64,000 nt of DNA from Allorhodopirellula heiligendammensis (lineage in GTDB: Bacteria > Planctomycetota > Planctomycetia > Pirellulales > Pirellulaceae). This document shows positions 1-9,359 of this stretch, one piece after another. The notes below the pieces were generated by a model. That model was not told where the DNA came from. It worked only from the letters and a program-made list of their open reading frames with translations, and did no database searches. Positions within the stretch are counted from its first letter, which is position 1. The number at the start of each line of letters is the position of its first letter. The translations under genes and the position numbers were made by a program. The DNA lies in the NCBI RefSeq assembly GCF_007860105.1, contig NZ_SJPU01000001.1, positions 744,001 to 808,000 on the forward strand, in the 5' to 3' direction.

Positions 1-773
1 CGAAGGAGAGTGATCGGAGTGAGCAGATCAGTGTGTTTCAAAGCTTTCTGAACTCCGGTGTCGATGGAATCTGTTTGGCGCCGCTGGATGCCGATGCGCT
101 CGTGCGTCCGGTCGAGGAAGCAGGCCGTGCTGGCGTGCCCGTGGTGATCTTTGACAGTGGACTCAATACAGACTCAGGAGATTTCGTTTCCTATGTCGCC
201 ACGGATAACTTTCGCGGCGGACAAATGGCAGCCGATGCCATGGCGAGCAGTCTTGGTGCCGATGGTGGCAAGGTCATCTGTCTGCGTTATCACCAAGGCA
301 GTGAGAGTACCCACCAGCGTGAAGAAGGGTTCTTAGATGGCATCGCCAAGTATCCACAGATCGAAGTCATCAGTAGTGACCAGTACGGTGGGACGACGAC
401 TGAGTCCGCAGTGGACAAGTCGCAGTCTCTGCTGAACCGGTTTGGCACCGATGTCGATGGGGTGTTCACGACGTGTGAGCCCAATGCTGAGGGCATGTTG
501 CGGGCGATCCGCGATCGTGATCTGGCTGGTAAAGTTAAATTGATTGCTTTTGATAGCAGCGATTCCCTTCGCGAGGCCCTGGCTGCTGGAGACGTTTCGG
601 CAATTGTTCTGCAGGACCCGGTCCGCATGGGCTACCTCGCGATCGAAACACTTGCCGCGGCCATCCGGGGTGAGTCAGTGGAGTCTTTTGTCGATACCGG
701 ACTGTTTGTCGCTACGCCGGACAACCTTACTGACGAGACGATCGCCCGCCTGCTCAATCCATCGCGAGAATGA
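1..773 (+). CDS. Sugar ABC transporter substrate-binding protein, 5' end missing
   Basis: This is the C-terminal part of a periplasmic sugar-binding protein of the ribose/LacI-like type (Peripla_BP_4 family). It would deliver a sugar to an inner-membrane ABC permease. The frame is open to the left edge, and residues before the first possible start (GTG at 33) already fit the family, so the true start lies outside the window. Visible hallmarks are GVDGICLAPLDADAL, the VVIFDSG strand, YVATDN, and a late GVFTTCEPNAEGMLRA segment followed by IAFDSSD, which form the hinge and sugar-contact loops in this family. The stop is TGA at 771-773. The permease and ATPase genes are not visible. The substrate cannot be told from this fragment. 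Confidence 0.85.
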   Translation, partial: KESDRSEQISVFQSFLNSGVDGICLAPLDADALVRPVEEAGRAGVPVVIFDSGLNTDSGDFVSYVATDNFRGGQMAADAMASSLGADGGKVICLRYHQGSESTHQREEGFLDGIAKYPQIEVISSDQYGGTTTESAVDKSQSLLNRFGTDVDGVFTTCEPNAEGMLRAIRDRDLAGKVKLIAFDSSDSLREALAAGDVSAIVLQDPVRMGYLAIETLAAAIRGESVESFVDTGLFVATPDNLTDETIARLLNPSRE

Positions 774-901
774 CTGCATCGCACACCTCGCGAGATGTGG
801 AGCGTCCCCAATCGGAACAAACGTCACTCCGCCTGATGAAACGCGATGATTTCCACCTACTGGGAGTGTCGCAAAACCCGCTGAGCGGATAAACTTTCGA
901 G

Positions 902-2257
902 ATGAGCTATACTAAAACTCCCAGAAATGCCCGTAGCGGTCGCCGTGGGCCACCACCCCGCTTCGAGGATAACGAAGATTCCATCGCCCTGTTGGAGTCG
1001 GTCGGCCCCGTAGTTTTGCCGCCCGAAATGGAGTCATTCGACGAATTGGACCTGTCGCCCATCATGCGTCAGTCCCTCGCTAAGACGAGTTTCACCAAGC
1101 CTTCGCCTATTCAAGCCGCCTTGATTCCGTATGCCCTCGAGGGCTGCGACGTGATCGGCCAGGCTCGCACGGGTACCGGCAAAACGGCAGCATTCGCCAT
1201 CCCCATTCTTGAGCAGCTTGATTCGCTGGAGGATTGTCGGGATCCACAGGCGATTATCGTCGTGCCCACCCGCGAGCTTGCGGACCAAGTGGCTAGCGAA
1301 ACAGCGCGTCTGGCTTATGGGGTGCCGACGGAGATTGCGGTCCTCTCGGGCGGCAAGAACATGAATCGCCAATTGCGCCAGCTCGAGAATGGTGTTCAGA
1401 TTGTAGTCGGTACTCCCGGCCGAATTCATGATCACCTGCAACGAGGAACTCTCCGGCTCGATAAGGCGTGGTGCGTCGTGCTCGATGAGGCCGACCGGAT
1501 GCTCGATATTGGCTTCCGCCCGCAGATCGAACGGATCATGCGTAAATGCCCTCGGAGTCGCCAAACGTTGCTGCTCTCCGCTACCCTGCCGCCAGTCGTG
1601 CGGCGACTCGCTGAGAGCTACATGACAGATCCTACGGTGATTGACTGTTGCCAGAATGAAATGGCGGTCGACACCATCGAGCAACGTTATTTCACCGTTG
1701 CCAATGAACGCAAAGTCGAACTGCTCGAACAGTTGCTCGAGCGAGAAGATCCAGAACAGGCAATCGTGTTCTGCCGCACCAAGCGAGGTACCGATCGGCT
1801 GCACCGGCAGTTGTCGCGACTTTATCATGGTGCTTGTGGATGCATCCATGGCGACCTTCAGCAGCGGGAGCGTGATCGTGTCTTGCAGAGCCTGCGAGAC
1901 CGCAAATTGAAGCTGTTGATTGCAACGGATGTCGTGGGCCGCGGGATTGACATCACGACCATCTCACACATCGTCAATTTTGATGTGCCGCAGGACTGCG
2001 ACGACTATGTCCACCGCGTCGGTCGAACCGGACGGATGGGCCGCGATGGCATCGCCTTCACGTTCGTTGTTCCCGGTGAGGGGGACATCCTGACGAGTAT
2101 CGAACGACGGATCAACAAAGAACTGATCCGAGATTCACTGGAAGGATTTGAGCCGCCCCTGACTGCCGCTGAGCAACCGCCCGAGCCGGATGAACCGGTC
2201 GCCGAGGTTCGCCGCAGCCTCAATCCAATGACCCGGAAAAAGAAGCGGCGACGCTAA
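902..2257 (+). CDS. DEAD-box ATP-dependent RNA helicase
   Basis: This 451-residue protein unwinds RNA duplexes using ATP and probably acts in ribosome assembly or mRNA turnover. All core motifs are present in order: the Q motif (FTKPSPIQ), motif I ARTGTGKT near residue 87, Ia PTRELA near 122, TPGR, motif II DEAD near 194, motif III SAT near 225, then in the second RecA domain VFCRTKRGTDRL, ATDVVGRGID and motif VI HRVGRTGR near 370. The short C-terminal tail is basic (ends KKKRRR) and probably binds RNA. The Arg-rich N-terminal 50 residues precede the core. Which of RhlE, RhlB, CsdA or DbpA is closest cannot be decided from sequence alone. It stands alone between unrelated genes. Confidence 0.95.
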   Translation: MSYTKTPRNARSGRRGPPPRFEDNEDSIALLESVGPVVLPPEMESFDELDLSPIMRQSLAKTSFTKPSPIQAALIPYALEGCDVIGQARTGTGKTAAFAIPILEQLDSLEDCRDPQAIIVVPTRELADQVASETARLAYGVPTEIAVLSGGKNMNRQLRQLENGVQIVVGTPGRIHDHLQRGTLRLDKAWCVVLDEADRMLDIGFRPQIERIMRKCPRSRQTLLLSATLPPVVRRLAESYMTDPTVIDCCQNEMAVDTIEQRYFTVANERKVELLEQLLEREDPEQAIVFCRTKRGTDRLHRQLSRLYHGACGCIHGDLQQRERDRVLQSLRDRKLKLLIATDVVGRGIDITTISHIVNFDVPQDCDDYVHRVGRTGRMGRDGIAFTFVVPGEGDILTSIERRINKELIRDSLEGFEPPLTAAEQPPEPDEPVAEVRRSLNPMTRKKKRRR

Positions 2258-2386
2258 TCACCGCTGGTACAATCTGACACACTTTCACTGTGGTATCCGC
2301 AATGACTTTCGAGTCCAATGGTGCTCAGGAGGTTGGATCAGCGGGCTGATCCAGGGCCGTTTTGAAAACCTTGGGAGTGTGCTTGG

Positions 2387-4132
2387 ATGTGGAAAACTGG
2401 ATTGGTCGCCGCGGCGTGGTTCGTTTTGAGTTGCCCGAACTGCCGGTCAGCTGATGCGAAAAACGATGCACCTAGCCATTTGGGCCAGCACGTCGAATCA
2501 TTCACGCTGGACAATTGCTACGGCAAAGCTGTGTCATTGGACGACTTTGAGTCCGCCCATGCGATCGCGATCGTGTATCTGGGTACCGAGTGTCCACTGG
2601 CTAAACTCTATGGCCCACGCTTGTCGGACATCCAGCGGAAATACGCTGATCGCGGCGTGCAGATCATCGGAATCAATTCGAACAAGCAAGATAGCCTGAC
2701 GGAAATGGCTGCCTATGTTCATCGCCACGAAATCGGCTTCCCGATGCTCAAGGACCCTGGCAATCGCGTCGCCGATGCTATGGGAGCCCAGCGAACGCCG
2801 GAAGTATTTCTGCTCGACCGTGATCGCATCGTGCAGTACCACGGGCGAATCGACGATCAATACGGCGTGGGTTACGCCAAGGAGCGAGACGCCAAACCTG
2901 AACTGACCTTAGCAATCGACGCGTTGCTCGGTGGTGAATTGATTCAGACGCCCGAAACCGAAGCGGTGGGCTGCTACATTGGTCGTGCCCAAGAAGTCGA
3001 GCCGACCGGCAATGTGACGTTCAATAAAGATATTGCGCCGATCTTCAACAATCGATGTGTGAATTGTCATCGGGACGGCGAGATCGCACCCTTCACACTG
3101 ACAAGCTACGACGATGTGCTGGGATGGGAGGATACCATCTTGGAGGTAATCGCGGACAACCGGATGCCGCCCTGGTACGCCGATCCTCAGCATGGCACAT
3201 TCGCCAACGATGCGCGACTGAGTGAAACCGAACGTGATTTGATCGAAACCTGGATTGACAACGGGATGCCGCAAGGAGACCCCCGCGATCTGCCAGCGGC
3301 ACCCGAGTTCGCAGTTGGCTGGCAGATGCCGCAGCCGGACGAAGTCTTTCCAATGCGAGATAAGCCTTTCGCTGTGCCCGCCGAAGGTATTGTCGATTAC
3401 CAGCACTACGTCGTCGACCCCGGCTGGAAAGAAGACAAGTACATTGTGGCCGCCGAGGCGAGGCCAGATAAACGCGGCGTGGTCCATCATATCTTGGTAT
3501 ATGTGATTCCGCCCGGCGCGAATAAGCGAGATTTTCGTCAAGTTGTTGCCGGTTACGCGCCAGGCTTGCCGCCGCTGGAATTGACCGACGGCGTGGCCCT
3601 GGAGGTCAAGGCGGGCAGCAAATTGCTGTTCGAGATGCACTACACGCCCAATGGCAGTCCGACCGATGACCGTAGTTACCTGGGGGTGAAATTCACCGAC
3701 AAAGCAAACGTGCGGAAGCGTCTACGGGGCCGGCTCGCCGTTGACCAAAAATTCAAAATCCCCCCTGGAGTCTCCGATCATGAAGTCAAGGCAGCCTACG
3801 TTGCTCGCCAAGACGAGAACCTGATCAGCTTGACGCCGCACATGCACCTTCGTGGAAAATCATTTCGCTACGACGCGACATTTCCCGATGGTCGCCAACA
3901 GACTCTGCTCAGCGTGCCCAACTACGACTTCAATTGGCAGTTGAAATACGTTCTCAAAGAACCGCTGACACTGCCTAAGGGTACTCTCGTCCAGTGCACC
4001 GCAGTCTTCGACAACAGTGAGGGAAACATGACAAACCCCGACCCCAGCAAGACGGTGACGTGGGGCGATCAGAGCTTCGAGGAAATGATGATCGGATTCA
4101 TGGACACCGTTCCCGTAACAGATGAGTTTTAA
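2387..4132 (+). CDS. Exported redoxin / cytochrome c / copper-monooxygenase-like fusion protein
   Basis: This 581-residue exported protein begins with a signal peptide. Residues about 30-185 form an AhpC/TSA-type redoxin domain with one candidate redox Cys in TECPLAK near residue 68. A single heme c site, RCVNCH, follows near residue 223 with the downstream sequence typical of planctomycete cytochromes. The C-terminal half resembles the copper type II ascorbate-dependent monooxygenase fold, with spaced His motifs VHHI (~366), EMHYTPNG (~418) and HMHLRGK (~485), which in that family bind copper. The combination suggests a periplasmic redox enzyme; substrate and electron partner are unknown. 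The PQQ-type propeller gene starts 2 nt after its stop, so the two are probably co-transcribed. GGAG lies about 10 nt before the ATG. Confidence 0.85.
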   Translation: MWKTGLVAAAWFVLSCPNCRSADAKNDAPSHLGQHVESFTLDNCYGKAVSLDDFESAHAIAIVYLGTECPLAKLYGPRLSDIQRKYADRGVQIIGINSNKQDSLTEMAAYVHRHEIGFPMLKDPGNRVADAMGAQRTPEVFLLDRDRIVQYHGRIDDQYGVGYAKERDAKPELTLAIDALLGGELIQTPETEAVGCYIGRAQEVEPTGNVTFNKDIAPIFNNRCVNCHRDGEIAPFTLTSYDDVLGWEDTILEVIADNRMPPWYADPQHGTFANDARLSETERDLIETWIDNGMPQGDPRDLPAAPEFAVGWQMPQPDEVFPMRDKPFAVPAEGIVDYQHYVVDPGWKEDKYIVAAEARPDKRGVVHHILVYVIPPGANKRDFRQVVAGYAPGLPPLELTDGVALEVKAGSKLLFEMHYTPNGSPTDDRSYLGVKFTDKANVRKRLRGRLAVDQKFKIPPGVSDHEVKAAYVARQDENLISLTPHMHLRGKSFRYDATFPDGRQQTLLSVPNYDFNWQLKYVLKEPLTLPKGTLVQCTAVFDNSEGNMTNPDPSKTVTWGDQSFEEMMIGFMDTVPVTDEF

Positions 4133-4134
4133 GA

Positions 4135-5463
4135 ATGGCTCGCCTCACGCTACTGACTTTGGTTCTGGTGACGTGCGTTACCGTCCTATCTGGAGATGAT
4201 TTCACCCGCTTCCGGGGCGCCGATGCCACGGGCGTTGCGACCGATCATCCCGGCCTGCCCACGCGGTGGAGCGAAACGGAGAATGTGGCCTGGGTCGCTG
4301 ACGTGCCCGGCCAGGGGTGGGGCAGTCCCATCGTGGTGGGCGATCGAGTCTTTCTAACATCGGTCGTCGCAGACGAGGAAAACCTGCGGCCGCAGAGCGG
4401 TCTGTACATGGGGCTCGGAGTCCGTGACCCTGCTAAGGGTACGCACCACTGGATGGTGTATTGTGTTGACCTCCATTCCGGTCAGCTACGTTGGGAACGG
4501 GAGGCGCATACGGGGCAACCGGTCGTGCCGCGACACCCCAAAAGCTCCTACGCTGCAGAAACATCGACGACCGATGGTCAACGGCTGTTCGTGCTGTTCG
4601 GTGACCTGGGGTTGTATTGTTACGATCTCGACGGTGAGCTGCTGTGGTCCCAGATGATAGAGCCGAAGAAAACGAATATGGATTATGGCGCCGCATCGTC
4701 GCCTGTGGTTCATGATGGACAGGTCATTGTCGTTTACGACAATGAAGAAGAGTCTTGGATTGCCGCGTATGATTCGCAGACCGGACGCCAGCGTTGGAAG
4801 ACCAGCCGGGATGAAACGAGGTCGTGGGCGACCCCATTTGTCTGGGAGAATGACATTCGGACAGAAATCGTCGTACCTGGCGAAAATGCCAATCGCAGCT
4901 ATTCACTCGAGGGCGAGGAGTTGTGGAGCTTCGATGGTGATATGTCGATGTTGGTCATTCCCTCGCCATTTGCAGCCCATGGGATGTGTTACATCTCATC
5001 GGGTTATGTGGGTGATGCTCATCGGCCGACGTTTGCCGTCGCTCCGGGCGCCGACGGTGAGATCGCTCGCGATGGTAAATACGAGCGCAGCGATTTCATC
5101 ACGTGGTACCAGCCGCAAGCGTCGTCGTACAACACGACGCAGATTGTCTACGGGGAGTATCTCTACACGGTCTACGACCAAGGTTTCATTACGTGTCACA
5201 ACGCGCTGACTGGTAGTGAAGTCTATGACAAACAAAGATTCTCGCCGAAGGGATCGTTTACCGCATCTCCGTGGGCATATGACGGCAAGATATTTTGTTT
5301 GAGTGAAGATGGTCTTACCTATGTCATCAAGGCGGGGCCGGAATTTGAAATTCTGGCGACCAACCCGCTCGAGGAACTCTGCATCGCAACGCCGAGCATC
5401 GTCGGTGGCAACCTCCTGATTCGGACGCTGACCAAGCTCTACTGCATCTCAAATGCACATTGA
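4135..5463 (+). CDS. Exported PQQ-like beta-propeller protein
   Basis: This 442-residue protein has an N-terminal signal peptide (hydrophobic LTLLTLVLVTCVTVLSG) and several WD/PQQ-like blades, recognisable by repeated motifs such as GWGSPIVVGDRVFLTS, LFVLFGDLGLYCYDLDGELLW and AAYDSQTGRQRW. Planctomycetes use many such proteins as secreted outer-membrane-protein-assembly-like or dehydrogenase-like propellers; I see no evidence that this one binds PQQ or carries enzymatic residues. It begins 2 nt after the redoxin/cytochrome gene and is followed 29 nt later by an esterase, suggesting one operon. Function may be structural or as a redox partner of the upstream protein. Confidence 0.85.
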   Translation: MARLTLLTLVLVTCVTVLSGDDFTRFRGADATGVATDHPGLPTRWSETENVAWVADVPGQGWGSPIVVGDRVFLTSVVADEENLRPQSGLYMGLGVRDPAKGTHHWMVYCVDLHSGQLRWEREAHTGQPVVPRHPKSSYAAETSTTDGQRLFVLFGDLGLYCYDLDGELLWSQMIEPKKTNMDYGAASSPVVHDGQVIVVYDNEEESWIAAYDSQTGRQRWKTSRDETRSWATPFVWENDIRTEIVVPGENANRSYSLEGEELWSFDGDMSMLVIPSPFAAHGMCYISSGYVGDAHRPTFAVAPGADGEIARDGKYERSDFITWYQPQASSYNTTQIVYGEYLYTVYDQGFITCHNALTGSEVYDKQRFSPKGSFTASPWAYDGKIFCLSEDGLTYVIKAGPEFEILATNPLEELCIATPSIVGGNLLIRTLTKLYCISNAH

Positions 5464-5492
5464 TACTCTCACTCCCACCGGAGCTTCCCCCG

Positions 5493-6728
5493 ATGCGACT
5501 TCGCTGCAATCTGTTCGTCCTGGCAATGGGGCTGAGTTTTATTTCGTTGTGGGACTTTTCTGGCGCCTGTCTGGCTACGGCGGCAGAGCCAAAGCCGATC
5601 AAGGTGTTCATACTTGCCGGTCAGTCCAACATGGAGGGGCATGCGAAGGTATCCACTTTCGATTACATCGCCGACGATCCGCAAACGCAGTCGCTATACG
5701 CCGAGATGGTGGGACCGGACGGCACGCCCAGGGTTGCTGATAATGTTTGGATTTCCTACCGCACGGGACGAGGAGACAATAACGGTGAAGGCTTTGGCAA
5801 GCTCACCGCCGGATATGGCTCACGATCGGATCCGACGATCGATGGGGGCAAGATAGGTCCCGAGTTCACCTTCGGGCTCGCCATGGATGAGGCATTCGAG
5901 GAGCCCGTGCTCATCATCAAGACTGCCTGGGGAGGCAAGTCGCTCTTCTACGACTTCCGTTCGCCCAGTTCCGGTGTCTATGAACAAACCGAGCGAGACA
6001 TTGAAAAAAATCGAAACCCGGTCGAACGGAGCGGCCACTACTACCGTTTGATGATTGAGCATGTCCGAGAGGTGCTCAGCGATATCCAGCGTGTTTACCC
6101 CGGCTATAAGCAGGAGTACGGCTACGAAATTGCAGGATTTGTGTGGTTCCAAGGCTTCAATGACATGGTCAATCGCGACGTCTACCCGGAATTGCCGTCT
6201 CAAAGTGAAGCCAATCGCTTTGAAAACTACAGTGCCTGGTTGGCAAACTTGATTCGGGACGTGCGGCGCGATCTTGACGCTCCTCACATGCCATTCGTAA
6301 TTGGTGTGATGGGCGTCGACGGCATGAGGACTGAAAATATCAACGATGGCAACCGGCAATTTCGCACCGCGATGGCAGCGCCGGCAAGCTATCCGGAGTT
6401 CCAGGGGAACGTCGGCGTGGTACAAACCGGTGAGTTTTGGGACGAACCGCTCGCAGCGATCCAAGCCAAGGTGCAACGGGTTGCTCAGCAGCGCTATCTG
6501 CTCGACAAACGCGAAGTGAGTGAGGGCAGGATGACCAAAGCAGAAATGGAAGCAGCCGTGGCAGCATTCGAGGCTGAATTGATTTCTCCGGCCGAGGCCG
6601 CCCTGCGAGCCCGAGGTGCCTCTAACGCTGGTTACCACTACCTCGGCTGTGCGAAAACATTCGCCCTCATGGGCAAGGCCTTTGCTACTGAAATGCTGGC
6701 GATGATGCCGCCTCCGCCAGCGGAGTGA
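5493..6728 (+). CDS. Sialate O-acetylesterase-like SGNH hydrolase (carbohydrate esterase family 6 type)
   Basis: The 411-residue product belongs to the SGNH hydrolases that remove acetyl groups from sugars or polysaccharides. The nucleophile Ser sits in FILAGQSNMEG near residue 43, a block with conserved Gly/Gln is seen in GFVWFQGFNDM, and the late HYLG near residue 381 supplies the likely catalytic His. A signal peptide precedes the domain, so it acts in the periplasm or outside the cell. I chose ATG 5493, with GGAG about 10 nt upstream, over an in-frame TTG at 5460 that would overlap the previous gene. The gene follows the propeller gene closely and probably shares its transcript. Marine planctomycetes use such enzymes in algal polysaccharide breakdown. 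Confidence 0.85.
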   Translation: MRLRCNLFVLAMGLSFISLWDFSGACLATAAEPKPIKVFILAGQSNMEGHAKVSTFDYIADDPQTQSLYAEMVGPDGTPRVADNVWISYRTGRGDNNGEGFGKLTAGYGSRSDPTIDGGKIGPEFTFGLAMDEAFEEPVLIIKTAWGGKSLFYDFRSPSSGVYEQTERDIEKNRNPVERSGHYYRLMIEHVREVLSDIQRVYPGYKQEYGYEIAGFVWFQGFNDMVNRDVYPELPSQSEANRFENYSAWLANLIRDVRRDLDAPHMPFVIGVMGVDGMRTENINDGNRQFRTAMAAPASYPEFQGNVGVVQTGEFWDEPLAAIQAKVQRVAQQRYLLDKREVSEGRMTKAEMEAAVAAFEAELISPAEAALRARGASNAGYHYLGCAKTFALMGKAFATEMLAMMPPPPAE

Positions 6729-6835
6729 TCGATCTTGAGAGAATTTATGGAGATCAGCGAAACCTAGGGTATCAATTGGGGTTAAGATGCCGACTCTATT
6801 GTCGACCTTCCCCATTTTGCCCAAGGTAAAACCAG

Positions 6836-7351
6836 ATGAGAAACCTGTTCGCCCTCGCGTTGATTGCCGCTCTTAGCGTGACCACTGTTGCTGATGAAGC
6901 GGCGCCTAAGAAAAATAAAGGCAATCGTGCAGGTCGCAACCAAGCGGTTGCTAAATTGACAAAAGGCCTTGAAAGCGCCGGTTTGTCCGCAGAACAACAG
7001 ACGAAAATTAAAGCAGCAACGGTTGCATTCACCGCAAAAGTAAAGGAACTGCGTGAAGACGGCCTGACACCCGAATTGATGAAGAAACGGACCGAAGCGA
7101 TGAAGGCCGCCCGCGAAGCTGGTCTAAAGGGCAAGGATATCCGTGCCAAGGTCAATGAGTCCCTCACTGCCGAAGAGATTGCCACTTTCGAAAAGATGAC
7201 CAAGGCGACTGCAGAGTTGCACAAGGCCGTGGTGAGCACATTGAGCAAGGAACAATTGGAAGCGTTGCCCGAAGCAGTTCGCAAATCTTTGCAAGCCGGG
7301 GCCAAACAGGGCCAAGGGCGCCAGGGTAAAGGCAAAAAAGACGCCGCCTGA
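6836..7351 (+). CDS. Small exported Lys/Ala-rich helical protein
   Basis: This 171-residue protein has a clear signal peptide (MRNLFALALIAALS...) and a mature chain rich in Lys, Ala and Glu with strongly helical character. Repeats of the type LSAEQQTKIKAA and LSKEQLEALPEA recall the LTxxQ pattern of the CpxP/Spy family of periplasmic chaperones, but the resemblance is weak. The C-terminus is a basic Gly/Gln/Lys tail. I do not recognise a defined family. It stands alone, about 100 nt after the esterase gene, and converges on ahcY across a large hairpin. Confidence 0.75.
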   Translation: MRNLFALALIAALSVTTVADEAAPKKNKGNRAGRNQAVAKLTKGLESAGLSAEQQTKIKAATVAFTAKVKELREDGLTPELMKKRTEAMKAAREAGLKGKDIRAKVNESLTAEEIATFEKMTKATAELHKAVVSTLSKEQLEALPEAVRKSLQAGAKQGQGRQGKGKKDAA

Positions 7352-7724
7352 AATGACAGGGGTGCGGTTGCTGAGCGTGTTTTAACCGCGTGGGTCTCAC
7401 CTTGCGTACCCTACACGCGCGGCCGGATAGCGTGGACTTAGTGGAACGCGTGAGCGGTAGAGTTGGCGGTGCCGCCCGGTGCCTGAGGGCGCTTGGCGCA
7501 CATCGTTGTCAGCTGAAGTTGAAGTTGACGCCATTTCACACGCGGCCCAGTGGGTACGCGATTTGACAATCGTGATTTTCAGACGAGATTCGTCAGGGGC
7601 ACTTGCCCCACTTCTCAATGTGGACAATGACGTGAGCCGAGCGTTGTGACGGCTGGCAGGCGAAACCACCTGCCAAGCCGCTGATTCGTCTCGGCTCACT
7701 TCTAAACACACACTTCCGCGACCA
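7352..7724. other. Intergenic region between convergent genes
   Basis: This stretch of 373 nt separates the small exported protein from ahcY. A 125-residue reading frame on the minus strand here has no start signal or recognisable composition and I take it as chance. The only structure I see is the long imperfect hairpin at 7632-7699, listed separately. Confidence 0.6.
7632..7699. terminator. Long two-part hairpin between convergent genes
   Basis: An outer perfect 10-bp stem (GTGAGCCGAG 7632-7641 with CTCGGCTCAC 7690-7699) encloses an inner 11-bp stem with one bulged A (7650-7660 with 7669-7680) around an 8-nt loop. It lies just beyond the 3' end of ahcY and 280 nt beyond the plus-strand gene, so it may end transcription from either side. 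Neither side has a T-run, so this is not a standard intrinsic terminator. Confidence 0.5.
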
Positions 7725-9065
7725 TTAGTAGCGGTAGTGGTCTGGTTTGTAAGGGCCTTCGACTGGCACGCCAAGATAATCCGCTTGCTCCTGCGTCAGC
7801 GTGGTTAGCTTGACTCCGAGTTTGCCGAGGTGAAGCCGTGCGACTTCTTCGTCGAGTCGTTTAGGCAGCATGTACACCTTGTTCTCGTACTTATTTTCCT
7901 GGTTCCAAAGTTCGAGTTGAGCGAGGACCTGATTGGTGAACGAGGTGCTCATCACGAAGCTTGGGTGGCCAGTGGCACAGCCGAGGTTCACCAAGCGTCC
8001 CTTGGCGAGAATGATGATGCTCCGTCCGGTATCGTTAAACGTGTAGCGATCGACCGCGCCGATATCGGATGGTTTGATCTCGCTCTTGGTCGCCTTGCCA
8101 GCCTCAACTTGGGCCTCCAACCAGGCGATATCGATTTCGGTGTCGAAGTGACCGATATTGCAGAGAATCGCGTCGTTGGCCATCTCAACCATGTGTTGGC
8201 CAAGAATGATGTCTTTGTTACCGGTTGTGGTGACAAACAGGCGACCTTCCTTGCTGGCTTCTTCCATCGTGGTGACTTCGAAGCCTTCCATCGCTGCTTG
8301 TAACGCGTTGATGGGGTCAATTTCGGTCACGAGCACGCGGCAGCCGTAGCGTTGCAGACTTTGAGCACAGCCCTTGCCGACATCGCCGTATCCGCATACG
8401 ACAGCGACTTTCCCAGCCAACATCACGTCCGTGGCTCGCTTGACGCCGTCGGCGAGCGATTCTCGGCATCCATAGAGATTGTCGAACTTGCTCTTGGTCG
8501 CCGAATCGTTGACGTTGATCGCTGGCACGCGAAGCTTGCCGCTGCGATTGAGCACTTCGAGGCGGTGAACTCCGGCGGTGGTCTCTTCACTGATGCCGCG
8601 AACTTCGCTGAGCAATTCAGGGAATCTGTCGTGTACCATGGCGGTCAAGTCACCACCATCATCGAGGATCATGTTGAGTGGTTCGCCCGAGGGGAAATGC
8701 AGTGTCTGCTCGATGCACCAATCAAACTCGGCATCGCTCATGCCCTTCCAGGCAAAGACAGGGATGCCGGCCTTGGCGATCGCGGCTGCAGCGTGGTCCT
8801 GGGTGCTGAAAATATTACAGCTACTCCAGGTGACTTCGGCGCCGAGTTCGACCAAGGTTTCGATCAAAACCGCCGTTTGGATGGTCATGTGAAGACAGCC
8901 GGCGATGCGAGCACCTGTGAGTGGCTTGGAAGCACCATATTTGGCGCGCAGGGCCATCAAGCCAGGCATTTCGTTTTGGGCCAGTTCGATTTCTTTGCGG
9001 CCGTAATCGGCCAGCGAAATGTCCCGAACTTTGTAGGGCAGTCGTTCCGTAGCGACTTGCGACAT
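7725..9065 (-). CDS. ahcY: Adenosylhomocysteinase (S-adenosyl-L-homocysteine hydrolase)
   Basis: AhcY splits S-adenosylhomocysteine to adenosine and homocysteine in the cytoplasm, clearing the inhibitor made by methyltransferases. The 446-residue protein has the family hallmarks: an N-terminal segment [20 protein letters not shown], the NAD-binding Rossmann motif [11 protein letters not shown] near residue 222 and the conserved C-terminus ending KPDHYRY. I start it at ATG 9065 (MSQVATERL), preceded by GAGAG; the open frame extends 22 codons upstream but without family-like sequence. The 5' region on the minus strand (9066-9290) does not show the conserved core of the known SAH riboswitch. Confidence 0.97.
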   Translation of the reverse strand: MSQVATERLPYKVRDISLADYGRKEIELAQNEMPGLMALRAKYGASKPLTGARIAGCLHMTIQTAVLIETLVELGAEVTWSSCNIFSTQDHAAAAIAKAGIPVFAWKGMSDAEFDWCIEQTLHFPSGEPLNMILDDGGDLTAMVHDRFPELLSEVRGISEETTAGVHRLEVLNRSGKLRVPAINVNDSATKSKFDNLYGCRESLADGVKRATDVMLAGKVAVVCGYGDVGKGCAQSLQRYGCRVLVTEIDPINALQAAMEGFEVTTMEEASKEGRLFVTTTGNKDIILGQHMVEMANDAILCNIGHFDTEIDIAWLEAQVEAGKATKSEIKPSDIGAVDRYTFNDTGRSIIILAKGRLVNLGCATGHPSFVMSTSFTNQVLAQLELWNQENKYENKVYMLPKRLDEEVARLHLGKLGVKLTTLTQEQADYLGVPVEGPYKPDHYRY

Positions 9066-9359
9066 TTTCAATTCTCTCGTTTCAGGGTCTCGTAACAAAC
9101 AGGTAACGCGAAACGCGTCGGACTTCACCAAGTGCGTCCAAAACGTTCGCCAGACCGATCACAGGGACTCCCGCTGGCCCGATTGACAAGCCAAATATTG
9201 TAGCGAAACCTGAGAAAATGCCACCCCAATTACAGCTGTCCATTTTGGCTATTTTCCCGGTTATCACGGCCGCGGTTTTCGATCAAAATGGTGGACCCTC
9301 GCCAGCGCTCTGAGATCGCTAACTCCCGCCCACCCCCTCCTGCCCGAACGCCTCGCGTG

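Noticed and set aside
5820-6824. 334-codon open frame antisense to the esterase
   Set aside because: It mirrors the esterase gene, has no recognisable domain and lacks a plausible start.
7397-7774. 125-codon minus-strand frame beyond ahcY
   Set aside because: It overlaps the ahcY end, spans the large hairpin and has random-looking composition.
8352-9095. 247-codon open frame antisense to ahcY
   Set aside because: ahcY is unambiguous in the other direction and this frame has no motif.
9066-9290. SAH riboswitch before ahcY
   Set aside because: The known SAH riboswitch is found upstream of ahcY in some bacteria, but its conserved core is not visible in this region on the minus strand.
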